Positions 1-5,041 of a stretch of DNA of 7,291 bases are shown piece by piece. Location of the stretch: assembly GCA_016928755.1 (NCBI GenBank), contig JAFGKB010000095.1:1-7291 (forward strand), written 5' to 3'. Position numbers and translations under genes: made by a program. The first letter of the stretch is position 1; each line of letters opens with the position of its first letter. Origin of the DNA: Anaerolineae bacterium (lineage in GTDB: Bacteria > Chloroflexota > Anaerolineae > B4-G1 > SLSP01). Below the pieces are notes generated by a model. It was not told the origin of the DNA, ran no database searches, and worked only from the letters and a program-made list of their open reading frames with translations.

Positions 1-425
1 ACAAAATCATCCAAGCCAGTGATAGCCGGCCAGCCAATTCCACCTGCCGCAAGAGACTGTTCTACTAGAACCGGAAATTGTTCCGGTATTTCTCTGGAAC
101 CAACCATAACTGTATCGCCAACAATTAGCCGGGGCACACCCTGACGATTATCGGGGATGTTAAAAACTTCTGTTGATTCCTCGTACAGTACCTGCCCATC
201 AGGGGTAGAGGCGTCAATTTCCAAGATATCCAATTGCTCACCATATTGTTCTTTTAGGGGAGGAAATATCTCGGTCCGCACCAAATGACAGTGGCCACAA
301 CTAGGAGAATAGAAGAAAACAGCCCGCACTACAGGTTCCTGTCCCAATGCAGGTTGGATCATATTAGGTAATGTAAAGCAGAGTACTAAACAGAGAAGCA
401 AAAATGCTCCAACTCTTATTTTCAT
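1..425 (-). CDS. Exported thioredoxin-fold protein with CGHC active site (partial, C-terminus outside window)
   Basis: Reading leftward from the ATG at 425, the frame stays open to the window edge (141 codons plus two bases). Residues 1-28 form a signal peptide: MKIR, a hydrophobic core (VGAFLLLCLVLCFTLP), then a likely cleavage site near PALG/QE. The mature part starts like a thioredoxin fold: a beta strand (VVRAVFFYS), then C43-G-H-C46, a redox-active CxxC, then a helix. G96-V97-P98 before RLIVGD fits the conserved cis-proline loop. It probably acts outside the membrane in disulfide or thiol chemistry. Some Chloroflexota proteins with this look continue into a vitamin K epoxide reductase-like or other membrane domain; the missing C-terminus leaves this open. 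An AGGAG at 435-439, nine bases before the ATG, supports the start. It follows the abrB-like gene in the same direction but has its own promoter candidate. The fold call is firm; the precise role is not known. Confidence 0.85.
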   Translation of the reverse strand, partial: MKIRVGAFLLLCLVLCFTLPNMIQPALGQEPVVRAVFFYSPSCGHCHLVRTEIFPPLKEQYGEQLDILEIDASTPDGQVLYEESTEVFNIPDNRQGVPRLIVGDTVMVGSREIPEQFPVLVEQSLAAGGIGWPAITGLDDF

Positions 426-453
426 ATAGCTCCACTCCTGTTATTTTTTGCAT

Positions 454-481
454 ACTATAACACAGCAAGGGACAAAGACAA
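454..481 (-). promoter_or_regulatory. Candidate sigma-70 promoter of the thioredoxin-fold gene
   Basis: On the minus strand, TTGTCT (476-481, 4/6 match to the -35 consensus) and TATAGT (454-459, 5/6 match to the -10) are separated by 16 bases. The -10 lies 28 bases before the ATG at 425, a suitable distance. The site falls in the 70-base gap after the abrB-like gene, so the thioredoxin-fold gene need not depend on the gene upstream. Found by eye only. Confidence 0.42.
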
Positions 482-495
482 ACAGGGAGGAAAAT

Positions 496-627
496 TCAGT
501 ATTTGGCGAGAGCCTCCAGATCAATTAATGTCAAAGTATCTCCAGGTTGCATTCCATAAGACTCACGAAGAGACTTAGGTATAGTTATAATACCCCGCTT
601 AGCCAATTGTAAGTTAATGCTTGACAT
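496..627 (-). CDS. Very short AbrB/MazE/SpoVT-type DNA-binding protein (orphan antitoxin-like)
   Basis: The 43-residue product reads MSSINLQLAKRGIITIPK, then SLRESYGMQPGDTLTLIDLEALAKY. This is the swapped-hairpin AbrB pattern: a basic K-R-G-x-I-x-I-P strand (residues 10-17), an LRxxYG helix (20-25) and a PGDTLTL strand (28-34). Such proteins bind DNA as dimers, as antitoxins or transcriptional regulators. A strong AGGAGG lies six bases before the ATG at 627. Relatives usually continue 30-40 residues past the DNA-binding domain, often with a GGVFVLSP-like strand and toxin-binding tail. Here the frame stops just after LIDL, so the protein is minimal or C-terminally truncated. No toxin gene (PIN, MazF or similar) follows; the next gene is an exported thioredoxin-fold protein. 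The gene may autoregulate through the inverted repeat just upstream. The family call is good; the function is inferred. Confidence 0.75.
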   Translation of the reverse strand: MSSINLQLAKRGIITIPKSLRESYGMQPGDTLTLIDLEALAKY

Positions 628-645
628 CACAAACCTCCTGTTTAA

Positions 646-680
646 CATCTTATCTGATTATCAGTATATCAGATGAGATG
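646..680. promoter_or_regulatory. 13-bp inverted repeat, candidate operator of the abrB-like gene
   Basis: The arms CATCTTATCTGAT (646-658) and ATCAGATGAGATG (668-680) are inverted copies with one mismatch, around a 9-base spacer. A smaller palindrome, CTGATTATCAG, is nested at 654-664. The element lies 19 bases upstream of the abrB-like start and covers the best -10 candidate on that strand (TATACT, 663-668; weak -35 TTAATT at 686-691, spacing 17). Dyads overlapping the promoter are the usual operator layout of AbrB-type antitoxins, so autorepression is likely but inferred. The plus-strand operon starts about 200 bases away and could share the control region. Confidence 0.55.
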
Positions 681-752
681 CACAAAATTAATTCTAAGAA
701 CAAGGCAAATATTTATGATAATATTGAGTACTGTAAGATACAGCCAATAGGG

Positions 753-769
753 TATAATATCAATATAAT
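753..769 (+). promoter_or_regulatory. Candidate -10 elements for the AlbA_2/ParA operon
   Basis: Two perfect TATAAT hexamers lie at 753-758 and 764-769, 110-125 bases before the likely start codon at 879. No good -35 sits at ideal spacing; CTGTAA at 731-736 (16 bases before the first hexamer) is a weak match. The surroundings are AT-rich, so one match may be chance. If real, they imply a leader of roughly 100 bases, containing the dyads described separately, and transcription divergent from the abrB-like gene. Confidence 0.38.
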
Positions 770-796
770 CAAATAACGTGCCCAATCCTACATATG

Positions 797-833
797 CCAG
801 ATACTCATAATCTGGTACAGTCACCTTCTGGAT
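797..833 (+). promoter_or_regulatory. Small dyads in the leader of the AlbA_2/ParA operon
   Basis: CCAGAT (797-802) and ATCTGG (810-815) form a perfect 6-bp inverted repeat with a 7-base loop. Just downstream, CTGG-ATGA-CCAG makes another short dyad. An alternative pairing is CTGGT (812-816) with a later ACCAG. The overlapping pairings could be an operator or a small leader structure. No known riboswitch pattern is recognised, and there is no T-run to make a terminator. Confidence 0.3.
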
Positions 834-878
834 GACCAGCTAGCCGTAGCCCATTATATTATGAGGGAGATGATTCCT

Positions 879-2078
879 ATGAAAGATCATGAGTTAGAAG
901 AGCTGCTATTAGATATGGAGTCAGACCGTGTTGAGCGCAAAGCAGCACTCTCCGATCCCAAACGGATTCAACAAGCAATCTGTGCTTTTGCCAATGATTT
1001 ACCTAATCACCAAAAACCAGGCGTCGTTTTCATCGGTATTCATGATGACGGGCAATGTGCAAACTTATCAATTACTGATGATTTGCTATTACGCTTAGCA
1101 GATATGAGATCAAATGGTAATATCTTGCCTTTACCTATGATGAAAGTACAGAAAAAAGAGATATTAGGATGCAAGTTAGCCGTAGTTATCGTGGAACCGT
1201 CTTATGCTCCCCCGGTACGTTATCAAGGCAGAGTTTGGATCCGCGTAGGCCCACGCCGCGCAGTTGCCAGCATAGAGGAAGAACGTCGTCTCAGTGAAAA
1301 ACGCCGGGCAGGAGATTTACCCTTCGATTTAAGACTTATACATACAGCAAGTTTGAACGATTTGGATTGCGACTTATTCCAACGAACTTATTTGCCTTCA
1401 GCTTTATCACCAGAGATTATAGAACAAAATCAACGACCTTTAGAAGCACAACTAACATCCTTACGTTTTGCAATGCAGAGCACTGACATTCATCCTACGG
1501 TTATGGGTATCTTAGTAGTGGGTCAAAATCCCACATACTTTCTACCCGGCGCCTATGTGCAGTTCTTACGAATTGCTGGTACAGAACTTGGTGATCCTAT
1601 TCAAGATCAGAAGGAAATCTATGGTCCTTTACCTAGATTTCTCCGAAGATTGGATGAAATATTCGAAGCTCACATTTCTGTAGCCTTAGACATTAGCGGT
1701 GGCGTTGTTGATACACAACACCCTGATTACCCCATTGTAGCTTTGCAACAGTTGGCACGCAACGCCGTGTTGCATCGCACTTATGAGGGGACACATGCAC
1801 CAGTACGTATTACGTGGTTTGATGACCGAATCGAGATCTATAATCCCGGCGGCCCTTATGGGCAAGTCACTGCTGAAAACTTCGGCAACCCAGGGGTAAC
1901 CGATTACCGAAATCCGCATTTAGCAGAAGCAATGAAGAATCTAGGATATGTCCAAAAATTTGGTGTGGGAATTTCGCTTGCCCGTCGGGAGATGGAGAAA
2001 AACAATAACCCACCTCCAGAGTTTACAATTCCCCCAGATCAAAACCACGTTTTAGTTACGTTGAGGAGACGACTATGA
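879..2078 (+). CDS. AlbA_2 (Schlafen-like) domain + GHKL-type ATPase domain protein, COG2865-like
   Basis: The start at 879 (399 aa) is preferred over in-frame ATGs at 861 and 870 because AGGGAG (864-869) sits nine bases before it. Residues 12-130 match the AlbA_2 pattern: ESDRVERKAAL with E19 and K21, ICAFAND (34-40), a VVFIGIHDDG strand-turn (49-58) and RVWIRVGPRR (118-127). A middle region (about 150-275) is typical of the long COG2865 class. Residues 281-390 form a GHKL-like ATP-binding domain: LQQLARNAVLHR (289-300) with the N-box N295, RIEIYNPGGP (317-326), YRNPHLAEAM (343-352) and KFGVGI (360-365). AlbA_2 domains are linked to nucleic-acid binding, and in Schlafens to RNA cleavage; nuclease residues cannot be confirmed here. 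The stop overlaps the ATG of the ParA-like gene (ATGA), so the two products are probably made in a fixed ratio and work together. The domain call is strong; the function is not established. Confidence 0.85.
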   Translation: MKDHELEELLLDMESDRVERKAALSDPKRIQQAICAFANDLPNHQKPGVVFIGIHDDGQCANLSITDDLLLRLADMRSNGNILPLPMMKVQKKEILGCKLAVVIVEPSYAPPVRYQGRVWIRVGPRRAVASIEEERRLSEKRRAGDLPFDLRLIHTASLNDLDCDLFQRTYLPSALSPEIIEQNQRPLEAQLTSLRFAMQSTDIHPTVMGILVVGQNPTYFLPGAYVQFLRIAGTELGDPIQDQKEIYGPLPRFLRRLDEIFEAHISVALDISGGVVDTQHPDYPIVALQQLARNAVLHRTYEGTHAPVRITWFDDRIEIYNPGGPYGQVTAENFGNPGVTDYRNPHLAEAMKNLGYVQKFGVGISLARREMEKNNNPPPEFTIPPDQNHVLVTLRRRL

Positions 2079-3130
2079 GTCCATCATATTACACATTCTT
2101 CAATGACGAAGATAATATACAAAGTACTAATGTGCCAATTATCGCATTCTTCAACAACAAGGGTGGCGTGGGAAAAACTTCATTAGTATATCATTTAGCA
2201 TGGATGTATGCCGACTTAGGTTATAACGTTTTGGCCGCGGACCTAGATCCTCAAGCTAATCTGACATCAGCTTTTCTGGATGAAGAGCGACTGGTTCAAT
2301 TATGGGTTGAGGGACAGGAAAAACATACTATTTACAATTTTTTACGTCCGTTAATCCGGGGAATAGGAGATATAGCGCCCCCAGTAGTTGAACAGGTTGA
2401 TGATATGCTAGGCGTACTCGCCGGGGATCTGGAGCTTTCCAAATTCGAGGATCAACTTTCCGAAGTTTGGCCCAAATGTATGGACGGAGATGAACGCGCG
2501 TTCCGTGTAATGTCAGCGTTTTGGCGGATTCTAGTTAAAGCTGCTGAACAGGAAAAAGCAGATTTGATCTTGATGGATCTTGGTCCAAACTTAGGAGCTA
2601 TTAACCGTGCAGCCCTTATTTCAGCAGATTATGTCGTCATACCTCTAGCCCCGGACCTATTCTCTCTACAAGGTTTACGTAACCTAGGGCCAACATTACG
2701 AGACTGGAGAAAGCGCTGGAACGACCGTCTCAAACGCAATCCAGCGAAGGCTTTGGCTTTACCACGAGGGACTATGAAACCAGAAGGTTACATCCTATTG
2801 CAACATTCAGTACGGTTAGACCGCCCGGTGAAAGCCTATGAGCGTTGGATTGCCCGTATCCCAGACGTTTACCGACAACAAATCCTAGATAAACCAACAC
2901 CAAATAGTCCATCAGTATACAATGATCCACACTGCTTGGCTCTAATCAAGCATTACCGTGGACTAATGCCGATGGCCCAAGAAGCACGCAAACCAATTTT
3001 CCATCTTAAACCTGCCGATGGAGCTATTGGGTCTCATTACAACGCAGTACAGCAAGTGTACAGAGATTTTCACAAATTAGCTCAAGAATTAGCTCAAAGG
3101 ATTGGCCTTAATAGCCACTCGACAACATAA
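2075..3130 (+). CDS. ParA/MinD-family deviant Walker ATPase, partner of the AlbA_2 protein
   Basis: The 351-residue product carries a classic deviant Walker A, NKGGVGKTS (28-36), with signature lysine K29 and phosphate-binding K34. Walker A' is DLDPQAN (56-62) and Walker B is LILMDLGPN (164-172). YVVIPLAPDLFSLQGL (186-201) is the usual ParA loop. These ATPases dimerise on ATP and often bind DNA or membrane to position cargo. The family is usually 200-270 aa. This protein is longer, with about 95 residues between Walker A' and Walker B and a distinctive tail after residue 215 (HSVRLDRPVKAYERW, LMPMAQEARKP, FHLKPADGAIGSH). There is no N-terminal helix-turn-helix of the plasmid ParA type. GAGGAG (2063-2068) six bases before the ATG and the 4-base overlap with the upstream gene indicate translational coupling. 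No ParB or MinE partner lies nearby. It more likely serves a specialised AlbA_2-dependent process than plasmid or chromosome partition. Confidence 0.88.
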   Translation: MSPSYYTFFNDEDNIQSTNVPIIAFFNNKGGVGKTSLVYHLAWMYADLGYNVLAADLDPQANLTSAFLDEERLVQLWVEGQEKHTIYNFLRPLIRGIGDIAPPVVEQVDDMLGVLAGDLELSKFEDQLSEVWPKCMDGDERAFRVMSAFWRILVKAAEQEKADLILMDLGPNLGAINRAALISADYVVIPLAPDLFSLQGLRNLGPTLRDWRKRWNDRLKRNPAKALALPRGTMKPEGYILLQHSVRLDRPVKAYERWIARIPDVYRQQILDKPTPNSPSVYNDPHCLALIKHYRGLMPMAQEARKPIFHLKPADGAIGSHYNAVQQVYRDFHKLAQELAQRIGLNSHSTT

Positions 3131-3137
3131 GTCTAAA

Positions 3138-3256
3138 TCATACCACGCAGCTAAGAACCGGTATTCTCAAAATAATATGGGTTTCGGTTTCGCCAATGGG
3201 GACAAAGCCCAGACGTTGGTATAAGCGCGGGGCGGGGTTGATAAGGGTAAGATTAA
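3138..3256 (-). pseudogene. C-terminal remnant of a GNAT-family N-acetyltransferase
   Basis: The minus strand reads HLNLTLINPAPRLYQRL, then GFVPIGETETHIILRIPVLSCVV and a TGA at 3138-3140. This matches the end of GNAT acetyltransferases: the strand before N-x-x-A-x-x-LYxRLGF (coenzyme A-binding helix) and the following beta strand (F-x-x-I-GET-x-x-HI-x-L-R). Only about 38 residues survive; the first 100 or more, including the RxxGxG/A acetyl-CoA loop, are gone. Similarity ends about where the hairpin element at 3257-3288 begins, which suggests a deletion or insertion there. Upstream in frame there is only repeat sequence with a stop and no credible start, so the piece is not a gene. It may be what remains of a further gene after the flavodoxin. 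Confidence 0.65.
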
Positions 3257-3288
3257 GGTGCAATGCACTTAAGAAAGTGCAATGCACC
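3257..3288. repeat. Nested hairpin element (14-bp arms, 4-base loop)
   Basis: GGTGCAATGCACTT (3257-3270) and AAGTGCAATGCACC (3275-3288) are inverted copies with a single central mismatch, separated by AAGA. Each arm also contains a short palindrome of its own, GTGCA-A-TGCAC. It could fold as one long stem or as two small hairpins. It lies between convergent genes and could stop transcription in part, but no T-run follows on either strand. Its form fits a REP-like or mini-transposon-like dispersed palindrome. Confidence 0.7.
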
Positions 3289-3297
3289 GATTTGCAA

Positions 3298-3351
3298 GGC
3301 AAGTTAGCAACTTACCCTACATAAGCGGCAAGTTAGCAACTTACCCTACAT
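3298..3351. repeat. Two exact copies of a 25-nt palindromic repeat, period 29
   Basis: Copies at 3298-3322 and 3327-3351 are identical, beginning GGCAAGTTAGCAACTTACC and ending CTACAT, separated by AAGC. Within each, GGCAAGTT and AACTTACC can pair over a 3-base loop with one G:T-type mismatch. The second copy runs into the flavodoxin gene and contains its stop codon (3346-3348) and last sense codon (3349-3351). Short intergenic palindromes of this kind are common in several Chloroflexota and cyanobacterial genomes (from memory, not searched). Confidence 0.85.
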
Positions 3352-3819
3352 GAGGATTTGGGTGGCCCAAGCAGCGGCGCGGTCGAGTTCACCATCTTTT
3401 AGCGGGCCTTCGGAATCTTTAACGAAGAAGCCCTCCGGCGTTACACCCTGCGCCCCACCCTTTCTCTGAAGCTTTTTGGCGATTGGCTCAGCCGCATAGC
3501 CGAATATCTTAACCAGGAAACTCAGAATAGCGGAGTTTGTCTCCGCTACGGCAATGCGGGTATCAAATGCAGCGACTTTAACGCCGGTGAGAGACCCAGA
3601 AGGGATGCCTTTCAAAAAGTCTTTAATCGCCGGTGTAGGACTGAAGGCCCGTGTAGGAGAACCAACAATCAGATATGATAAGCCCGCCAATTGTTCCGGC
3701 TGGACATCTGTTACTTTGAGCACCAGGGCATCTACTTGGGAGCCAAGTGCTTCGCCCATTGTCTGGGCTACTTTTTCCGTATTGCCAAAGACGGAATCAT
3801 AAATCACTAATGCTTTCAT
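3346..3819 (-). CDS. Flavodoxin-like FMN protein
   Basis: The 157-residue product starts MKALVIYDSVFGNTEKVA. The strand and phosphate loop DSVFGNT (8-14) are the FMN-phosphate site of flavodoxins. LIVGSPTRAFSPTP (50-63) is the second flavin loop, followed by a helix (AIKDFLKGI) and strand (VKVAAFDTRI, 80-89). The tail GFFVKDSEGPLKDGELDRAAAWA is typical of the small flavodoxin-domain proteins found in many bacteria and archaea. It is expected to be cytosolic and to carry electrons or reduce quinones; its partner is unknown. GAGGGG (3826-3831) six bases before the ATG supports the start. The start codon overlaps the TGA of the small broken frame just upstream, suggesting old translational coupling to the protease gene. 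The last codon and stop lie inside a repeat copy, so the C-terminus may have been trimmed by that insertion. Confidence 0.88.
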   Translation of the reverse strand: MKALVIYDSVFGNTEKVAQTMGEALGSQVDALVLKVTDVQPEQLAGLSYLIVGSPTRAFSPTPAIKDFLKGIPSGSLTGVKVAAFDTRIAVAETNSAILSFLVKIFGYAAEPIAKKLQRKGGAQGVTPEGFFVKDSEGPLKDGELDRAAAWATQILM

Positions 3820-3929
3820 AATTTTCCCCTCTCAAGATCATAAACAACTCCGACAAGACCGCCAGCAGAGGCAATCCAACATCAAATAACAAGAATAGCA
3901 AGTATGCCAGACTTTGTTGCGCTTTTCAT
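3816..3929 (-). pseudogene. Tiny membrane-peptide frame interrupted by an in-frame TGA
   Basis: ATG at 3929 lies two bases after the stop of the CPBP protease gene. The frame reads MKSATKSGILAILVI, then TGA (3882-3884), then CWIASAGGLVGVVYDLERGKL, and ends at a TGA overlapping the flavodoxin ATG (ATGA). Read through, it would be a 37-residue peptide with a basic start, one hydrophobic segment (about residues 8-29) and a charged end, like many small membrane proteins. Its fit between both neighbours, with frame kept on each side of the TGA, suggests a real small gene that took a TGG-to-TGA change. No ATG, GTG or TTG lies in frame after the TGA. TGA serves as a normal stop elsewhere here, so a changed genetic code is unlikely. 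A chance frame remains possible; no good ribosome binding site is seen. Confidence 0.35.
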
Positions 3930-3931
3930 AT

Positions 3932-4840
3932 TTATCCGCCGGGGCTTATGGAACCGGCGGCCATGAATGAGAAGATTAAGACATCTTGTATAAAGTGAAT
4001 AAACCAAGCCCAGAAGAAGCCCCGTGTTTCCAGCATAGCTTTCCCCAACATCCACCCCAGGAATGTGGACATAATGACACCGATCACACCATAAGGTACA
4101 CCGAAATAATGCCCTAGGCCAAAAAAGAGGGCTGTATTCCACAATGCCTGCTGCGGACCAATCACCGGCGCTAATCCAGCCAATAAAGAGGCGCGATAGG
4201 TCATCTCTTCATTGAAGGCGTTCATCGCAGCAAAGAGTAAGACCGCCGGGAAAGCCGGTGCCGCACGGATGAATGATGATAAAGAAGGACGCCCCCCGAG
4301 GAACAAGAAGACTAATAAACCTAAACCAATGTAGATTGAGAATTGCCTCCCAAAGCTAGTCCACGGTTCAGGTTCATGGAATCCCAACCAGTGAACAGGT
4401 GTAATCGGGGCATCTAATTCACCACGAACCAGGAAAAAGTCTTCCCGGCGATAGTGTAAAGCAAGTAATGCGCCGATGACCAACAGGGAAACAAACAACC
4501 GGCCCAATTGTATACCCATCATATTGCGGGTGAAGGGAGCATTCGCACCACCAAATAAGCCAGTCCAAAATGCAGAAGTAGTCAGGTAGGAGACAAGTTC
4601 TTCGCTGATAAAGACCGCCAGCAAAATTAGGATGAAATTACGTACGGGAGTAAGGGATTTCCAAAGGAATGCGGCCAAAGCCAATATAACGAGAAGTCCT
4701 ATTTTAGCCCGGCCTAACCAGAATGGCGCGCCGCCGGCAAGTTCATGGAGAAGCGCGTTCGGCAGAGTACTGACACACAACATAATACCCCATGCCATTA
4801 CAGTCACGGAACGATTTGGAGCAGTCAATTCTTTGATCAT
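3932..4840 (-). CDS. CPBP (CAAX/Abi) family intramembrane metalloprotease
   Basis: The 302-residue product is a polytopic membrane protein with several hydrophobic segments (about 12-32, 46-60, 68-88, 112-128, 166-182, 195-209, 232-262, 274-294). The three glutamate/histidine motifs are intact: E211-E212-x-x-x-R216 (NEEMTYR), F240-x-x-x-H244 (FFGLGH) and H282-x-x-x-D286 (HFIQD). These residues form the active site of the Rce1/CPBP family. In bacteria it is linked to peptide maturation, bacteriocin self-immunity and signalling. The start at 4840 is chosen because GAGG lies six bases upstream and a promoter candidate ends 34 bases before it. An upstream TTG at 4936 would add 32 residues but has no ribosome binding site and would cover that promoter. 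The gene follows an ABC-2 exporter in the same direction, a pairing common in peptide export or immunity loci. The substrate cannot be read from the sequence. Confidence 0.87.
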   Translation of the reverse strand: MIKELTAPNRSVTVMAWGIMLCVSTLPNALLHELAGGAPFWLGRAKIGLLVILALAAFLWKSLTPVRNFILILLAVFISEELVSYLTTSAFWTGLFGGANAPFTRNMMGIQLGRLFVSLLVIGALLALHYRREDFFLVRGELDAPITPVHWLGFHEPEPWTSFGRQFSIYIGLGLLVFLFLGGRPSLSSFIRAAPAFPAVLLFAAMNAFNEEMTYRASLLAGLAPVIGPQQALWNTALFFGLGHYFGVPYGVIGVIMSTFLGWMLGKAMLETRGFFWAWFIHFIQDVLIFSFMAAGSISPGG

Positions 4841-4874
4841 TATATACCTCAGATATGCTATAAGTTTAAGGCTA

Positions 4875-4903
4875 ATTTTACCATTTGAACTATTTGGAAG
4901 CAA
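4875..4903 (-). promoter_or_regulatory. Candidate promoter of the CPBP protease gene
   Basis: On the minus strand, TTGCTT (4898-4903, 3/6) and TAAAAT (4875-4880, 5/6) are spaced by exactly 17 bases. The -10 lies 34 bases before the ATG at 4840. If used, the protease, small frame and flavodoxin would form a transcription unit separate from the exporter. Found by eye. Confidence 0.4.
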
Positions 4904-5041
4904 ATTATGGAGCACCCGCGAAGAAGACATCGCCAAGGTCTATTGAGGAGCTCCTCCCATCTTAAGACTCCGTAAAATCAGGTTTTAACTACACGAGTCC
5001 TAAATTCCACAGATAAATACGAAGATGAGTTTAACCAATAC
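4904..5041. other. Intergenic region between permease and protease with weak dyads
   Basis: No gene is seen here. It contains a perfect 12-bp palindrome, GAGGAGCTCCTC (4945-4956). A loose stem pairs GACTC (4966-4970) with GAGTC (4995-4999) around an inner TAAAA/TTTTA pair (4973-4977 and 4983-4987). The stem could weakly terminate transcription leaving the permease gene, but it has mismatches and no T-run. The palindrome could be a regulator site for the protease gene, about 40 bases upstream of the candidate -35. Confidence 0.35.

Noticed and set aside
861..878. Earlier starts (ATG at 861 or 870) of the AlbA_2 protein
   Set aside because: The only Shine-Dalgarno-like sequence (AGGGAG, 864-869) lies between them and is correctly spaced only for the ATG at 879.
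2075..3130. Plasmid or chromosome partition locus
   Set aside because: A ParA-type ATPase is present, but there is no ParB, no replication gene and no parS-like array in the window; the coupled neighbour is an AlbA_2/GHKL protein.
3257..3288. Intrinsic terminator for the convergent genes
   Set aside because: The stem is strong, but no T-run follows on either strand, so a classical Rho-independent terminator cannot be claimed.
3816..3929. Alternative genetic code with TGA as Trp
   Set aside because: TGA ends the abrB-like gene and the AlbA_2 gene at expected places, and no other gene in the window has an internal TGA.
4841..4936. Longer N-terminus of the CPBP protease from a TTG at 4936 or ATG at 4930
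   Set aside because: Neither has a ribosome binding site at proper distance, the extra residues do not look like a membrane or signal segment, and a promoter candidate lies inside the stretch.
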